Origin: Bacteroidota bacterium
GTDB lineage: Bacteria; Chlamydiota; Chlamydiia; Chlamydiales; FEN-1388
Length of the DNA stretch: 64,000 bases
NCBI GenBank assembly: GCA_013285825.1
Contig: JABDGV010000005.1
Span: 18,123 to 82,122 of the forward strand
Direction of reading: 5' to 3'
The first letter of the stretch is position 1. Each line of letters begins with the position of its first letter. Below are positions 37,236-45,969 of the stretch, in pieces. Under the pieces are notes generated by a model, which was given only the letters and a program-made list of their open reading frames with translations, was not told the origin of the DNA and made no database searches. A program made the position numbers and the translations under genes.

Positions 37236-38282
37236 ATGCCACTCGTACCGTTGCGGATTCTCCTCGATGACGCTCAGAAGCGCGGCTATGGAATTGCTGC
37301 CTTTAATATCAATAACATGGAACAGATTCAGGCAATTATGGAGGCGGCACATGCCCTCCAAGCTCCTGTTATTTTGCAAGCGAGCAGAGGTGCTAGGACC
37401 TATACTAACGATCTGTTCCTCGTCAGAATGGTTCAAGCAGCACTTGAGCTTTATCCAAATATTCCTGTAGTTCTCCATCAAGATCATGGAAATAGTCCTG
37501 AGACATGTGTGAGCGCTATCCGCCTTGGCTTTACAAGTGTTATGATGGATGGATCGCTTGAAGCCGATGGAAAGACACCCTCATCTTTTGATTATAACGT
37601 CTCAATTACCAAATATATTGTCGATATCGCTCATATGGTAGGTGTATCAGTTGAAGGTGAGCTAGGCACTCTTGGCTCTTTGGAGCACATGTCTGCAGGT
37701 GAGAAAGAAGATGGCCATGGGGCCTCAGGCAAGCTTACTTTAGAACAGCTCCTCACCGATCCTGATCAGGCTGTTGAGTTTGTACAGAAGACGGGGGTTG
37801 ATGCCCTGGCAGTCGCCATTGGCACAAGCCATGGAGCGTATAAGTTCACAACTCCACCGACCAGCGATGTTCTCGTAATCGACCGTATACTTGCCATTCA
37901 CGAAAAGCTTCCCAATTGCCATCTCGTCATGCACGGCTCAAGCTCCGTTCCTCAGGATCTCCTTAAAACCATAAATGCACATGGTGGAAAGCTGAGACAG
38001 GCCTATGGAGTTCCAGTTGAAGCCATTCAAAAAGGCATTAAGGCGGGAGTGAGAAAGATAAACGTTGATACCGATATTCGTCTTGCAATGACTGCCGCAA
38101 TTCGTTCCTGGTTTGCTGATCATCCCGATAGTTTTGATCCTCGCGACTATTTCAAAGAAGCGCGCTCCGCTGCTCGTAAGCTCTGCGAAGAGCGGATGCG
38201 GCAATTTGGCCAGGCAGGTAAGGCGCCAGGTATTGAATTTGTTTCTCTTCCAGAAATGGCAAAAAGGTATAAAGTAGCCTAG
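37236..38282 (+). CDS. fba: Class II fructose-bisphosphate aldolase
   Basis: The 348-residue enzyme cleaves fructose 1,6-bisphosphate into two triose phosphates. Zinc ligands are visible in VVLHQDHGNSPE, EGELGTLGSLEH, GTSHGAYKF and LVMHGSSSVP, and the NVDTD substrate motif is present. The length and the DGSLEADGKTPSSFDYN insert match class IIB (CbbA-type) aldolases. Classic Chlamydia use a class I DhnA-type aldolase, so a class II enzyme here differs from them. AAGGGAG precedes the start. Confidence 0.96.
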   Translation: MPLVPLRILLDDAQKRGYGIAAFNINNMEQIQAIMEAAHALQAPVILQASRGARTYTNDLFLVRMVQAALELYPNIPVVLHQDHGNSPETCVSAIRLGFTSVMMDGSLEADGKTPSSFDYNVSITKYIVDIAHMVGVSVEGELGTLGSLEHMSAGEKEDGHGASGKLTLEQLLTDPDQAVEFVQKTGVDALAVAIGTSHGAYKFTTPPTSDVLVIDRILAIHEKLPNCHLVMHGSSSVPQDLLKTINAHGGKLRQAYGVPVEAIQKGIKAGVRKINVDTDIRLAMTAAIRSWFADHPDSFDPRDYFKEARSAARKLCEERMRQFGQAGKAPGIEFVSLPEMAKRYKVA

Positions 38283-38304
38283 CTGTTTTTTTTGGAGAAA
38301 TCAC

Positions 38305-40377
38305 ATGATTAATCGATTCTTTACTTGCTTCTCGCTCCTTCTCTGTTCTTTATTACTTACCTCTTGCAGCTCTTCTCAGAAAGAGCCGAAAGTCATCACT
38401 ACATTTTTAGAAGATGCAACTCCTGAGCAAAAGCAGGTATTGAATGCCCTTAAATCAATGAACCAGCTTGGCAACTTCGTCGAAGGGGAAAGAAGACTTG
38501 CAAATCCGCAAAGAAGGTTAATGAATTCTATTAATCAGCTTGTCGCCATTAATCAATTCTATGCTCCTATAGGAGGCCTTGAAGGGTACAACAATACAGT
38601 TTTCTCCCTCCTCAATAAGAAAAATGGACCATCAAATGCAGTAATTACATCTCCTCCCTTTCTTGATTTGCGAACGAAAACGGCAAATGTCTGGAAGATT
38701 TGTAAGACGGGCTGCCTATCTCAGCCGAAGAGCTTTGAACTCTATGTTGTCGGCGGAGCCGGTGATCGATTAAACCTTCTTGACAAAACAACAGGCAACC
38801 CGCTTCCTGCTGCGAAACTTCTCTTTTTAGGGAAATCACTGCTTGAAAGGTTATTCCAAGATTTGGAAGCAAGAGAGTACTGGTACTATAAAACGACCGG
38901 AAAACAGCTTCATATTCCAATAGTTCTCATGACATCGGTTGAAAAGAACAATGATGCTGAAATTGAGAAGATGTGCAGAGATTCCAACTGGTTTGGTCGG
39001 CCTCAAGGATCTATTGTGCGCATGATCCAGCCGCAAGTACCTCTTATAGATAAGCAGGGACGCTGGGTCGTATCTTCCCCGCTTGAATTTGCCATGAAGC
39101 CTGGAGGGCATGGTGTTGTCTGGAAGCTTGGCTTTGATACAGGTGTATTTCCTCAGCTTATGCAATCGGGAATTGAATATAGCCTTGTCCGTCAGATCAA
39201 CAATCCTTTTGTTGGGCTTGATAATGCTTCTTTTACCATGCTGGGCTTTGGAGCTTTAAACGATAAATCTTTTGGGATTGCGACTTGTCCTCAACGTCCA
39301 GGGTTTGCTGAAGGAATGATCGTTCTGAAGAGAGAAGAGGATAAGGGGTGCATTTCAAATATCGAATACACGGAGTTTGAGACGCTGAAAAAAGAGAAGC
39401 CAGAGCTTTTCAAGGGCGAATCATTAGCCAATGTGAACTTTCTTTTTGCGAAGCTTTCCGATATTAAGCAGGCGATTGAAATCGATCCTATTCCAGGCAT
39501 GCTGGTGAATGCTAAAACAGAAGTCGATGCATTAGTTGAAGGCAAACAGGAAAAGGTAGTTGCAGCGCGTCTTGAATCGACGATGCAAAACATCTCGGAT
39601 GATTTTACATCTCAAGTACATGAACCTGTAACAATTGAGCAGCTCAAGTCCTTTGTAGAGCTTTTTGGCCGTGATAAGATCATGTCGACGGCTAAGCGTG
39701 CCTATGTAGCGGAAAAGGTGGTCAATGAAACACCCGTTTCCTGTCTTTACGACTGGCATCAAACGAATAGAAACCTTCTGCTTAACTATGTAAAAGCTAC
39801 TCTTCCATCTCAAGAAAGCTTGGAACAGTTTATCAAATCGGGTCCCAGCTACTATTTTGATTATAGCCCAGCTCTTGGACCTCTTTGGGAAGTAATTGGC
39901 CAGAAGGTAAAAAATGTCACTTTTAAACCTGGTTCTGAGCTTGTGCTCAATATTGCTGAAGCAGCAATTGACGGCTTAACTATTCAAGGCTCATTTATAA
40001 TCGATGCCGATTGGATAACTGGTGAGCCGTCAGAAAATGGCATTCAATATTCTGATTCCGTGGGCCGTGCTTATTTGAAGAATGTGAATATCAAAAACGT
40101 ATCTACAACATCGTCGGATATGGAAGCTATTCTTGAGGGCAATCAAATACGAGAGGGTGGCTGTAGAATTCATTTACGAGGATCTAGTGAGGTATTTGCT
40201 GAAAATGTAACTATTTCCGGCGACTTTAATTTGGAAGTGCCTAATGGCATCAAAGCAATCCTCAAGAACGGACCCAAGGGTGAAGTGGTTGTAGATATGC
40301 AGCCATCTCCATCACCATCCTGGCAGACTAAAGTTGATTGGCCAGAGGGTCAAGCTCCCATTCTCATATTTAAATAG
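38305..40377 (+). CDS. Lipoprotein with a nucleotide-sugar pyrophosphorylase-like domain
   Basis: The 690-residue protein begins with a lipoprotein signal (LLLTSC, Cys at 21). Its body has the features of UDPGP-family uridylyltransferases: LYVVGGAGDRLNLLDKTTG (about 147-165, nucleotide loop), Lys171 in PAAKLLFLGKSLLE, IVLMTSVEKN, and PGGHGVVW. The C-terminal part (from about 545) has turn-rich strands like a beta-helix (LKNVNIKNVS, AENVTISGDFNLE). Such enzymes use UTP in the cytosol, so an acylated, exported form is puzzling; it may face inwards after all, be inactive, or be a host-exposed protein. Confidence is fair for the fold and low for activity. Confidence 0.6.
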   Translation: MINRFFTCFSLLLCSLLLTSCSSSQKEPKVITTFLEDATPEQKQVLNALKSMNQLGNFVEGERRLANPQRRLMNSINQLVAINQFYAPIGGLEGYNNTVFSLLNKKNGPSNAVITSPPFLDLRTKTANVWKICKTGCLSQPKSFELYVVGGAGDRLNLLDKTTGNPLPAAKLLFLGKSLLERLFQDLEAREYWYYKTTGKQLHIPIVLMTSVEKNNDAEIEKMCRDSNWFGRPQGSIVRMIQPQVPLIDKQGRWVVSSPLEFAMKPGGHGVVWKLGFDTGVFPQLMQSGIEYSLVRQINNPFVGLDNASFTMLGFGALNDKSFGIATCPQRPGFAEGMIVLKREEDKGCISNIEYTEFETLKKEKPELFKGESLANVNFLFAKLSDIKQAIEIDPIPGMLVNAKTEVDALVEGKQEKVVAARLESTMQNISDDFTSQVHEPVTIEQLKSFVELFGRDKIMSTAKRAYVAEKVVNETPVSCLYDWHQTNRNLLLNYVKATLPSQESLEQFIKSGPSYYFDYSPALGPLWEVIGQKVKNVTFKPGSELVLNIAEAAIDGLTIQGSFIIDADWITGEPSENGIQYSDSVGRAYLKNVNIKNVSTTSSDMEAILEGNQIREGGCRIHLRGSSEVFAENVTISGDFNLEVPNGIKAILKNGPKGEVVVDMQPSPSPSWQTKVDWPEGQAPILIFK

Positions 40378-40395
40378 AGTAGTATTATTTTTGAA

Positions 40396-40452
40396 GCAGC
40401 TCAAACTATTACCGATCTTGTTATTACCGATCTTGCGTTTTGTTTGAGCTGC
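40396..40452 (+). terminator. Hairpin with an internal 14-bp tandem repeat after the lipoprotein gene
   Basis: Arms GCAGCTCAAAC (40396-40406) and its complement (40442-40452) enclose two copies of TATTACCGATCTTG (40407-40420 and 40422-40435). It lies 19 bases after the stop codon, as a terminator would, but has no T run. Confidence 0.5.
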
Positions 40453-40545
40453 CAGTATACTTTACCGCAATCTATGTAGTGAGAGCTCGGAATTCCTATA
40501 TAATCTGAGCAGTAGCTTTTACAATATTTATAAAGAGGTTTTGCT

Positions 40546-40989
40546 ATGAGTTTAATTTCTAACATCATACAGCGCGGAATGCATTGCGGATATGGGCTAT
40601 TGGGTTACGGTGAAAAAATCGTAGAGTCCTGTAAAAATGCATTATCGACTCCAGTTGAGTCTAATGCCAAAATTAGAAAGAAAGAAGCTCAGTTAAATGT
40701 AGGTGATGTTCTTAAGCTAGTAGGTTCTTCAGTTGCGACAGTGGTTTCAGTCAATTTCATATTGAAGAATAAGCATGATTCCATTGCACATGCAAAACAT
40801 ACAGCTGGAGTTTATCTGACACCTGTTGGAGCTGGTTTAATCCTTGCAGGCGGCAGGATGGTTTATAGTGCCATTACCGATCAACAAATGACCCTTCTTA
40901 AAAAGACTAATAAAGCCGTTATAGGATTACTTGCTATTGGAACGGGTACTCTTAGCTTTGTGACGGGCTATAACGATTTAAAAGCGTAA
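40546..40989 (+). CDS. Small membrane protein, Inc-like
   Basis: The 147-residue protein starts after AAAGAGG and has two or three hydrophobic helices: about 50-73 (VGDVLKLVGSSVATVVSVNFIL), 89-108 (YLTPVGAGLILAGGRMVYSA) and 122-142 (AVIGLLAIGTGTLSFVTGY). The plan of short helices separated by small basic loops recalls the seven-gene array, but no array motif (PFC ending) is present. It overlaps the convergent oxidoreductase gene by 22 bases. Function unknown. Confidence 0.65.
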   Translation: MSLISNIIQRGMHCGYGLLGYGEKIVESCKNALSTPVESNAKIRKKEAQLNVGDVLKLVGSSVATVVSVNFILKNKHDSIAHAKHTAGVYLTPVGAGLILAGGRMVYSAITDQQMTLLKKTNKAVIGLLAIGTGTLSFVTGYNDLKA

Positions 40990-41939
40990 AGTTCTCGAGG
41001 AAGATCTTCACTCTTGTCTGAAAGGAGAGCAGGGAGGATCTTCTCCGCAATCCATGCATGATAGAGAAAGCCTTTTGAGCCTAATGCGCCAATAGCCCAT
41101 GTTTTCTCTCGTAAGCGAGAGATGATGGGCAAGGAAGAGGGATTTGTGCAGCGAAGGCCAGCCTGGGCATCCAGGGGTTTAGAATGAATAAGTCCTGGCC
41201 AAAACTCAGCTATTTTGGGCAGGATGATTTTTTCAGCCTCTTCAATATCAACACCGTCGGTTTTCGGAAAATGCTCATAGGTTGCACCAACAGTTAAGAG
41301 TGAATTGTTAATAGTCAGATACGCTCTAGCGGAAAGAGCTATATTGGTCGTCTCATTGGTTGTATATTTTAGTATCTGCCCTTTTACTAGGTTGAGTTTT
41401 CCTAAAGAGTCATGAACGAGCCCTTTCATGCCGCTGCCAGCAGCTACAATAATACGATCATAACCTTTGAGATCTTCAAGAGACGAGATATGCTGTTCAA
41501 TGAATTGGACAGACTGTTTTTCACATAGCTGTTTGAGGGCATTCATATACCGTTCTGCATCGATAGCTAAAGCTTTGTCAATATAGATCCCGGGAAGATT
41601 GAGAGGATCCGGGTAAAATTGTTTGCCATGGGTACACCAAGCAGCTTTTGATTTGGGAAACCACTCTCTCATTTCAGGAGTTGCAGCTGGACGAAAGATG
41701 CCTCTATGAATAATGCACTCTTTATCAACAGAGGTAATGAGTTTTGTCGCACTCTCGAGTGCTTCAAATCCTTGGTAGGCGAGGTTGGCTTTCATGCCGA
41801 CAAGGGGATTGATAAGGCCTGCAGCAATACGAGAGGCAGATGAAACTTCAGGACTTGAGAAGATGGTGACTTTATGAGCCTGAAGCTTGAGCGCAACACT
41901 CAGCCCAATACAGCCCGATCCTATAATTGCAATGTCCAT
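40968..41939 (-). CDS. FAD-dependent DAO-family oxidoreductase (MnmC C-domain/ThiO-like)
   Basis: The 323-residue protein opens with the dinucleotide-binding fold IAIIGSGCIGLSVALKL and ends with AGLRCTNPSSLPIISRL and IGALGSKGFLYHAWIAEKI. Both end blocks are typical of the DAO family, which includes glycine oxidase ThiO and the C-terminal half of MnmC. The lack of a methyltransferase half means MnmC function would need a partner. Substrate unknown. Confidence 0.75.
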   Translation of the reverse strand: MDIAIIGSGCIGLSVALKLQAHKVTIFSSPEVSSASRIAAGLINPLVGMKANLAYQGFEALESATKLITSVDKECIIHRGIFRPAATPEMREWFPKSKAAWCTHGKQFYPDPLNLPGIYIDKALAIDAERYMNALKQLCEKQSVQFIEQHISSLEDLKGYDRIIVAAGSGMKGLVHDSLGKLNLVKGQILKYTTNETTNIALSARAYLTINNSLLTVGATYEHFPKTDGVDIEEAEKIILPKIAEFWPGLIHSKPLDAQAGLRCTNPSSLPIISRLREKTWAIGALGSKGFLYHAWIAEKILPALLSDKSEDLPRELYAFKSL

Positions 41940-42025
41940 GGAAAAACTGTAGAATATCTCCTCATTGTACAGTATTTAAGTAGAACGCGACAAGTCGATC
42001 TGAAAAAGGGCAATTATATAAATCT

Positions 42026-42096
42026 ACCACAGAGATCACAGAGCACACAGAGAGAAATTGCTGAAATATCTCTGTGCGCTCTGTGATCTCTGTGGT
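42026..42096. repeat. Intergenic palindromic element, ACCACAGAG type (copy 1)
   Basis: Arms of 28 bases (42026-42053 and 42069-42096) pair with one A-C mismatch around a 15-base loop GAAATTGCTGAAATA. The arms consist of CACAGAG units at ~9-10-base spacing. The same element, inverted, lies at 47965-48036. It sits between divergent genes. Confidence 0.9.
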
Positions 42097-42155
42097 TAAA
42101 ATTAAAACAAAACTTTCATTTACGAATGTTAGCACAACATGTTCAGGAGTAAATT

Positions 42156-43325
42156 TTGATTGAAATAGTACTTAAAAAAGGGCGGGAAAAGAGCCTTAAA
42201 AACCGCCATCCCTGGATTTTCTCAGGCGCATTGGAAACCAAGCCTAACTGTAAACCAGGAGAGATTGCTCGCGTAGTGAGCAGTGAAGCGGAAGTTTTAG
42301 GCTTTGCCTACCTCAACCCCCATTGCGACATCATTGCCCGAATGATCTCCTTTTCAAAGGATAAAGATCCCATTGAGGCCGTTCGTGAAAATGTGCGAAA
42401 AGCAATCTCTTTGCGACGCAAGCTTTTTGGCGATTTTTCAAATCAAGCCATTCGACTTATCCATGCAGAAGCGGATGAGCTTCCGGGGCTTGTTGTTGAT
42501 CTTTATGACAAGACTTTAGTCTTTCAGAGTTCTACCGCAGGCATCGATGCTCTCAAAGATAGTATTCTACAAGTACTCTTCGAAGAGCTTGACCCTCTCT
42601 GGGTATATGAGAAGTCCAATAGTCCATCTCGAAAAGTGGAAAAATGTCCCATCATTCAAAAGTCGCTTTTCGGAACAATAATTGACCCCGTCCTCATTGA
42701 GGAAAATGGAATTCAACATGTGATCCCCATTGAGAAGGGGCAGAAGAGTGGATTTTTCATTGATCAAAGAGAGATGAGATCACTTGTACGACGTTTGAGC
42801 AAAGGAAAGAGGGTATTGAACTGCTTTAGCTATACTGGGGGATTCTCTCTGGCTGCGCTTAAAGGGGGAGCTATAAGCTGCACCTCGGTTGATTGTTCGG
42901 AAGAGGCGCTGCAAGTACTCGACGAGAACCTTCAAAAAAATAAGCTACAATCTGCTTCACATACAGCCGTTTGTGACGATTGCTTTTCATATTTGCGCAC
43001 CGATTCACTCGACTACGACCTTATTGTGCTCGACCCTCCAGCCTTTGCTAAAAAGCGAGGCGACATTGCTCAAGCATCAAAGGGCTATCGAGATATAAAC
43101 TTCCAAGTGATGAAAAAGGCGAAGCCGGAAACTCTTCTTCTGACCTCTTCTTGTAGTTATTACATTGATGAGGCGACCTTTAAAAAGGTTCTTTTTCAAG
43201 CGGCCCAGGCAGCTCAAAGAGAGGTTCAGATTCTCTCTCACCATATACACTCTTTTGATCATCCCGAGAGTATATTTGTTCCCGAAACAAGTTATTTAAA
43301 AAGTTATCTTCTTCGAATTGTGTAG
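42156..43325 (+). CDS. rlmI: RlmI-like 23S rRNA 5-methylcytosine methyltransferase
   Basis: The start is TTG 42156, with CAGGAG at suitable distance. The 389 residues give a PUA-like N-terminal domain (SLKNRHPWIFSGALE) and a methyltransferase domain with FFIDQREMRSLV, motif I VLNCFSYTGGFSLAAL, acidic SVDCSEEAL and the catalytic LIVLDPPAFAKKRG followed by SSCSYYI, whose Cys would be the nucleophile. This matches RlmI (m5C1962 in E. coli). Length is as expected. Confidence 0.88.
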   Translation: MIEIVLKKGREKSLKNRHPWIFSGALETKPNCKPGEIARVVSSEAEVLGFAYLNPHCDIIARMISFSKDKDPIEAVRENVRKAISLRRKLFGDFSNQAIRLIHAEADELPGLVVDLYDKTLVFQSSTAGIDALKDSILQVLFEELDPLWVYEKSNSPSRKVEKCPIIQKSLFGTIIDPVLIEENGIQHVIPIEKGQKSGFFIDQREMRSLVRRLSKGKRVLNCFSYTGGFSLAALKGGAISCTSVDCSEEALQVLDENLQKNKLQSASHTAVCDDCFSYLRTDSLDYDLIVLDPPAFAKKRGDIAQASKGYRDINFQVMKKAKPETLLLTSSCSYYIDEATFKKVLFQAAQAAQREVQILSHHIHSFDHPESIFVPETSYLKSYLLRIV

Positions 43326-43485
43326 TACACAAACAGCTTCCTAGAATTGGATGTTGCCAAAGCCAAAACTGATTATTGAAATTGTTTTGTGTATATATTC
43401 ATCTCTTCATTAGACTGCCGCCGTCTGGAGCTTACTAAATTATGCAAATAATTCTTGCCAAGCTCCTAAAAGATATCGGAGGTCA

Positions 43486-44220
43486 ATGATGCCAACATGT
43501 TTAGATCGAATTCAGGGATGCGGGACGACTGTAGTAGATTTTGGTAAATACTGTGGTGAGCAGGTTAAGCATGCTGCAGAACAGGTTCAGACCTTTGTCT
43601 ATTGGTTGGAGCGTAAAGTGTGTCAACTGATTGACTATGCGCTTCCTGAAACACATGCTTTTCTTGTTCGCAAGATTATAACTTCTATTCCAGAGATTCT
43701 CTTCACTGCTGCAGCGCTGACTGGATACATGACTATTCCCGCCATGCTCTTTTGGAGTACTCGGCTGCTTTCAGCTTCATGGCCTGTCATCAAGTGCGTT
43801 GTAAAAGGACAAGTGACAGCTGAGCATTTAGGGCCTGCTGCGAGTGCCATGTTTGAGAACTTTAAACAAAACTATAAAAAGCTCTGGCCTGCGATTGCAG
43901 TGGCCTTTGCCACAACGTCTGTTGTTTATGGTGCTCTAGGATGGATGACAAATGATATGACCCTTTTTGCGCGCTCAGTACTCTTCTTTGGAGTATCAAG
44001 TGTTGCAAGCTGGGCGCTTATCCAAGATGCAAAAAATCAATCTCAAGAACAAGCTCCACAACAGCAACCTCTACCTATACAAGTTCAATTAAATCAGGTT
44101 CAAAATCAACCTGTAGTGGTACCTCAGCAAGTTCAAAAACAGCCAGTTCAAGAACCGCGTGTAAACACACCTGTAGTAATCGTTCAGGTACAACCGCTGT
44201 TAAACTCAAATAATGTTTAG
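43486..44220 (+). CDS. Membrane protein with Gln/Pro/Val-rich tail, Inc-like
   Basis: The 244-residue protein starts after a GGAGG site. It has hydrophobic segments at about 66-98 (ITSIPEILFTAAALTGYMTIPAML) and 136-180 (LWPAIAVAFATTSVVYGALGW, SVLFFGVSSVASWAL), then a low-complexity tail rich in Q, P and V (PVVVPQQVQKQPVQEP). Paired hydrophobic segments with a flexible cytosolic tail fit an inclusion-membrane protein that contacts host factors; this is inference. No family is recognised. Confidence 0.65.
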   Translation: MMPTCLDRIQGCGTTVVDFGKYCGEQVKHAAEQVQTFVYWLERKVCQLIDYALPETHAFLVRKIITSIPEILFTAAALTGYMTIPAMLFWSTRLLSASWPVIKCVVKGQVTAEHLGPAASAMFENFKQNYKKLWPAIAVAFATTSVVYGALGWMTNDMTLFARSVLFFGVSSVASWALIQDAKNQSQEQAPQQQPLPIQVQLNQVQNQPVVVPQQVQKQPVQEPRVNTPVVIVQVQPLLNSNNV

Positions 44221-44230
44221 TTCGTAACCG

Positions 44231-44258
44231 ACTCAGGGGAGAGTATTCTCTCCTGAGT
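44231..44258 (+). terminator. Hairpin after the 43486 gene
   Basis: ACTCAGGGGAGAG and CTCTCCTGAGT form a stem with a two-base bulge around TATT, 11 bases after the stop codon. There is no T run, so the assignment is tentative. Confidence 0.5.
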
Positions 44259-44299
44259 TAATAACCAGAGTTTTGGGTAACAAACAAAAAAACTAGGGG

Positions 44300-45055
44300 T
44301 TAATAGCTCTGTATACGATTTAGCCAACCTTTCAGCCAGCGTTCTTCATTTCTCTCGGGAGGTGAGTTTTTGACACGTTCAGTCAAAATCTCTTGGGCAG
44401 ATAGGATATAATCTTCAACCGTAGCGCTTTTCATATTCAGAAGCACCTGAAGAAGACCCCATCCTCGGTCGTTGTAGGATTCGGTTTGTAGAATCCCCAG
44501 CCCCTTAAAATTTGCATAATCAATTAGGGCAAATGCACCGCGAGGGGTTTGGGATAGTTTGGTAAAGATTAAAATGACATTTGCTTGTTTTTCTTTTGGG
44601 AGTGATCGGATCATCTGGGGCAAGCCTTGGCTTAAGCGCTTTTCGATGAAAGCTGCTTGCAGGGACTTTGTCTCTAGGAGAAATTGGCGCAGCTCTTTCA
44701 TTCGAGGAGATTCAATATCTTGATAAAAGGCGTCTCGTGTTTTCCAAGGGCAACCATCAGCTTCTAAAAGCCATTTTGGAATAGTTGCTTCTTGCGACTG
44801 TATATATTTTAATAGTTCGGGAAAAGTTTCTTGGAAGGGTTCGTGGGAGTTTGCTGGAAACCAGATAAAGTGTCCAATACCGAGCGATGCAAAATTTTCA
44901 CCCTGATTCCAACAGGTTAAGCCTTGGACAGTGCCGCCGCACTCATTTTTCCAAATTCTCACCGCAATTGAATCTGCATCTTGCGGTGAGAGTGAAAAGA
45001 GACTTTGGCAGAATAAGAGTAAAAAACAGACCAAGTATTTCTTATTCATAACCAT
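44300..45055 (-). CDS. Exported lysozyme-like hypothetical protein
   Basis: Starting at MVMNKK (ATG 45055; ATG 45049 is equally possible) the protein has a signal peptide (YLVCFLLLFCQSLFSLS). The segment RIWKNECGGTVQGLTCWN plus FASLGIGHFIWFP resembles the active-site region of T4-type lysozymes, in which a Glu is followed by a G-rich turn and a GxGH motif. The Glu in KNECGG and the GIGH are visible. The rest (about 170 residues, helical) is not recognised. A periplasmic peptidoglycan-cutting role is inferred. Its start overlaps the end of the Fe-S carrier gene. Confidence 0.55.
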   Translation of the reverse strand: MVMNKKYLVCFLLLFCQSLFSLSPQDADSIAVRIWKNECGGTVQGLTCWNQGENFASLGIGHFIWFPANSHEPFQETFPELLKYIQSQEATIPKWLLEADGCPWKTRDAFYQDIESPRMKELRQFLLETKSLQAAFIEKRLSQGLPQMIRSLPKEKQANVILIFTKLSQTPRGAFALIDYANFKGLGILQTESYNDRGWGLLQVLLNMKSATVEDYILSAQEILTERVKNSPPERNEERWLKGWLNRIQSY

Positions 45056-45683
45056 GGCTGGAGCCGCAGCCGCAGGATGATCGGGCATTGGGGTTTGAGA
45101 TCTTAAAGCCAGACTGTAATCCATCTACATAATCGATCTCGCAGCCGAGAAGACGGGAAAGTGAGAACTTATTGATGTGGATTTCAACGCCGTGAGATTT
45201 GTAAACCGCATCATCGGCATCCGCTTTTAACGAGAAGTCGAGAACATATTCAAACCCAGAGCAGCCTGCAGCTTGTTCATCAAAACGAAGGCCGCAGTTG
45301 GGCTTGCCTTCAGCAGCGCTAATTTCAATAAATTTACTCGCCGCTTTCGGGGTGAGAGTAATGGTCGTAATGTCCATCGGCTCATCGAGGCAGCTATTGA
45401 GCTTTATAACCAGCTCTTCTAAATCGCGGGCGCTTTTACCATGCTTTAAAACGCCTGACTCAAGGGTCTCCCAGGTAGATGCAGAACATCCAACACACTG
45501 AAGACCATGCTTCGAGAGGATTTGTGCAAGTTTTTGAGCTCTTTGAGGAAAGCATGCAAAGATCTCATCGATTGTCATGGAGGGTACAATTTTGGATGAG
45601 GCGTTTTTTTTGCTGCTTGGATTTGTGCTATTTGGAGCTTCCTCACAGCAAGAGGTTTTTGAACTACAGCATGACTTAGACAT
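45042..45683 (-). CDS. DUF1858 fused to an A-type Fe-S carrier (IscA/ErpA-like)
   Basis: The 213-residue protein has a Cys-rich front (SCCSSKTSCCEE), then a DUF1858/ScdA-N-like domain (about 35-85: IDEIFACFPQRAQKLAQILSK, QCVGCSASTWETLESG), then an A-type carrier domain (about 105-213). The three Fe-S ligand cysteines of A-type proteins are present: AAGCSGFEY and the final CGCGSSH. A-type carriers pass clusters to client proteins. The fusion and the extra cysteines suggest a combined scaffold or redox role. It stands next to a ferredoxin gene (6 bases apart), a plausible partner. Confidence 0.85.
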   Translation of the reverse strand: MSKSCCSSKTSCCEEAPNSTNPSSKKNASSKIVPSMTIDEIFACFPQRAQKLAQILSKHGLQCVGCSASTWETLESGVLKHGKSARDLEELVIKLNSCLDEPMDITTITLTPKAASKFIEISAAEGKPNCGLRFDEQAAGCSGFEYVLDFSLKADADDAVYKSHGVEIHINKFSLSRLLGCEIDYVDGLQSGFKISNPNARSSCGCGSSHGYE

Positions 45684-45689
45684 AAGATA

Positions 45690-45959
45690 TTAATTCCTAA
45701 CTCGGACGGTTCCATTCTTAATTTTACACTGGCACATCATGCGCTCAGTCTTCACACCATCAGCACCCAAAAAATCAAGCTCTGCTTGAGTAGGATCTGA
45801 AAGGTTATCCATCCCGTCTAAGACAGGGACAATACAGGTTCCGCAAATGCCTTCGGTACAGGCAAAAGGGATGCCATGTTTTTCACACTCTTCCTGGCAA
45901 GGGGAGCCATCGGGAAGATCTTGCTCTTCATCTGTCGAGTCAAAAATAAGTCGTGCCAT
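45690..45959 (-). CDS. 2Fe-2S ferredoxin
   Basis: The 89-residue protein has the plant/adrenodoxin-like ligand pattern with cysteines in FACTEGICGTCIVPV (C-x4-C-x2-C) and the fourth in MMCQCKIKNG. It is short and cytosolic. Its neighbours (A-type carrier downstream, DUF3604 upstream) suggest a role in Fe-S assembly or electron supply, but the partner is not known. Confidence 0.92.
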   Translation of the reverse strand: MARLIFDSTDEEQDLPDGSPCQEECEKHGIPFACTEGICGTCIVPVLDGMDNLSDPTQAELDFLGADGVKTERMMCQCKIKNGTVRVRN

Positions 45960-45969
45960 AAGTTTCGCC

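Noticed and set aside
42021-42100. The repeated CACAGAG units considered as a CRISPR array
   Set aside because: There are no spacers of constant length and no cas genes; the unit structure is a simple palindrome.
43326-43485. Possible tRNA or small RNA gene before the 43486 gene
   Set aside because: No cloverleaf or conserved T-arm sequence is visible; it looks like an ordinary promoter region.
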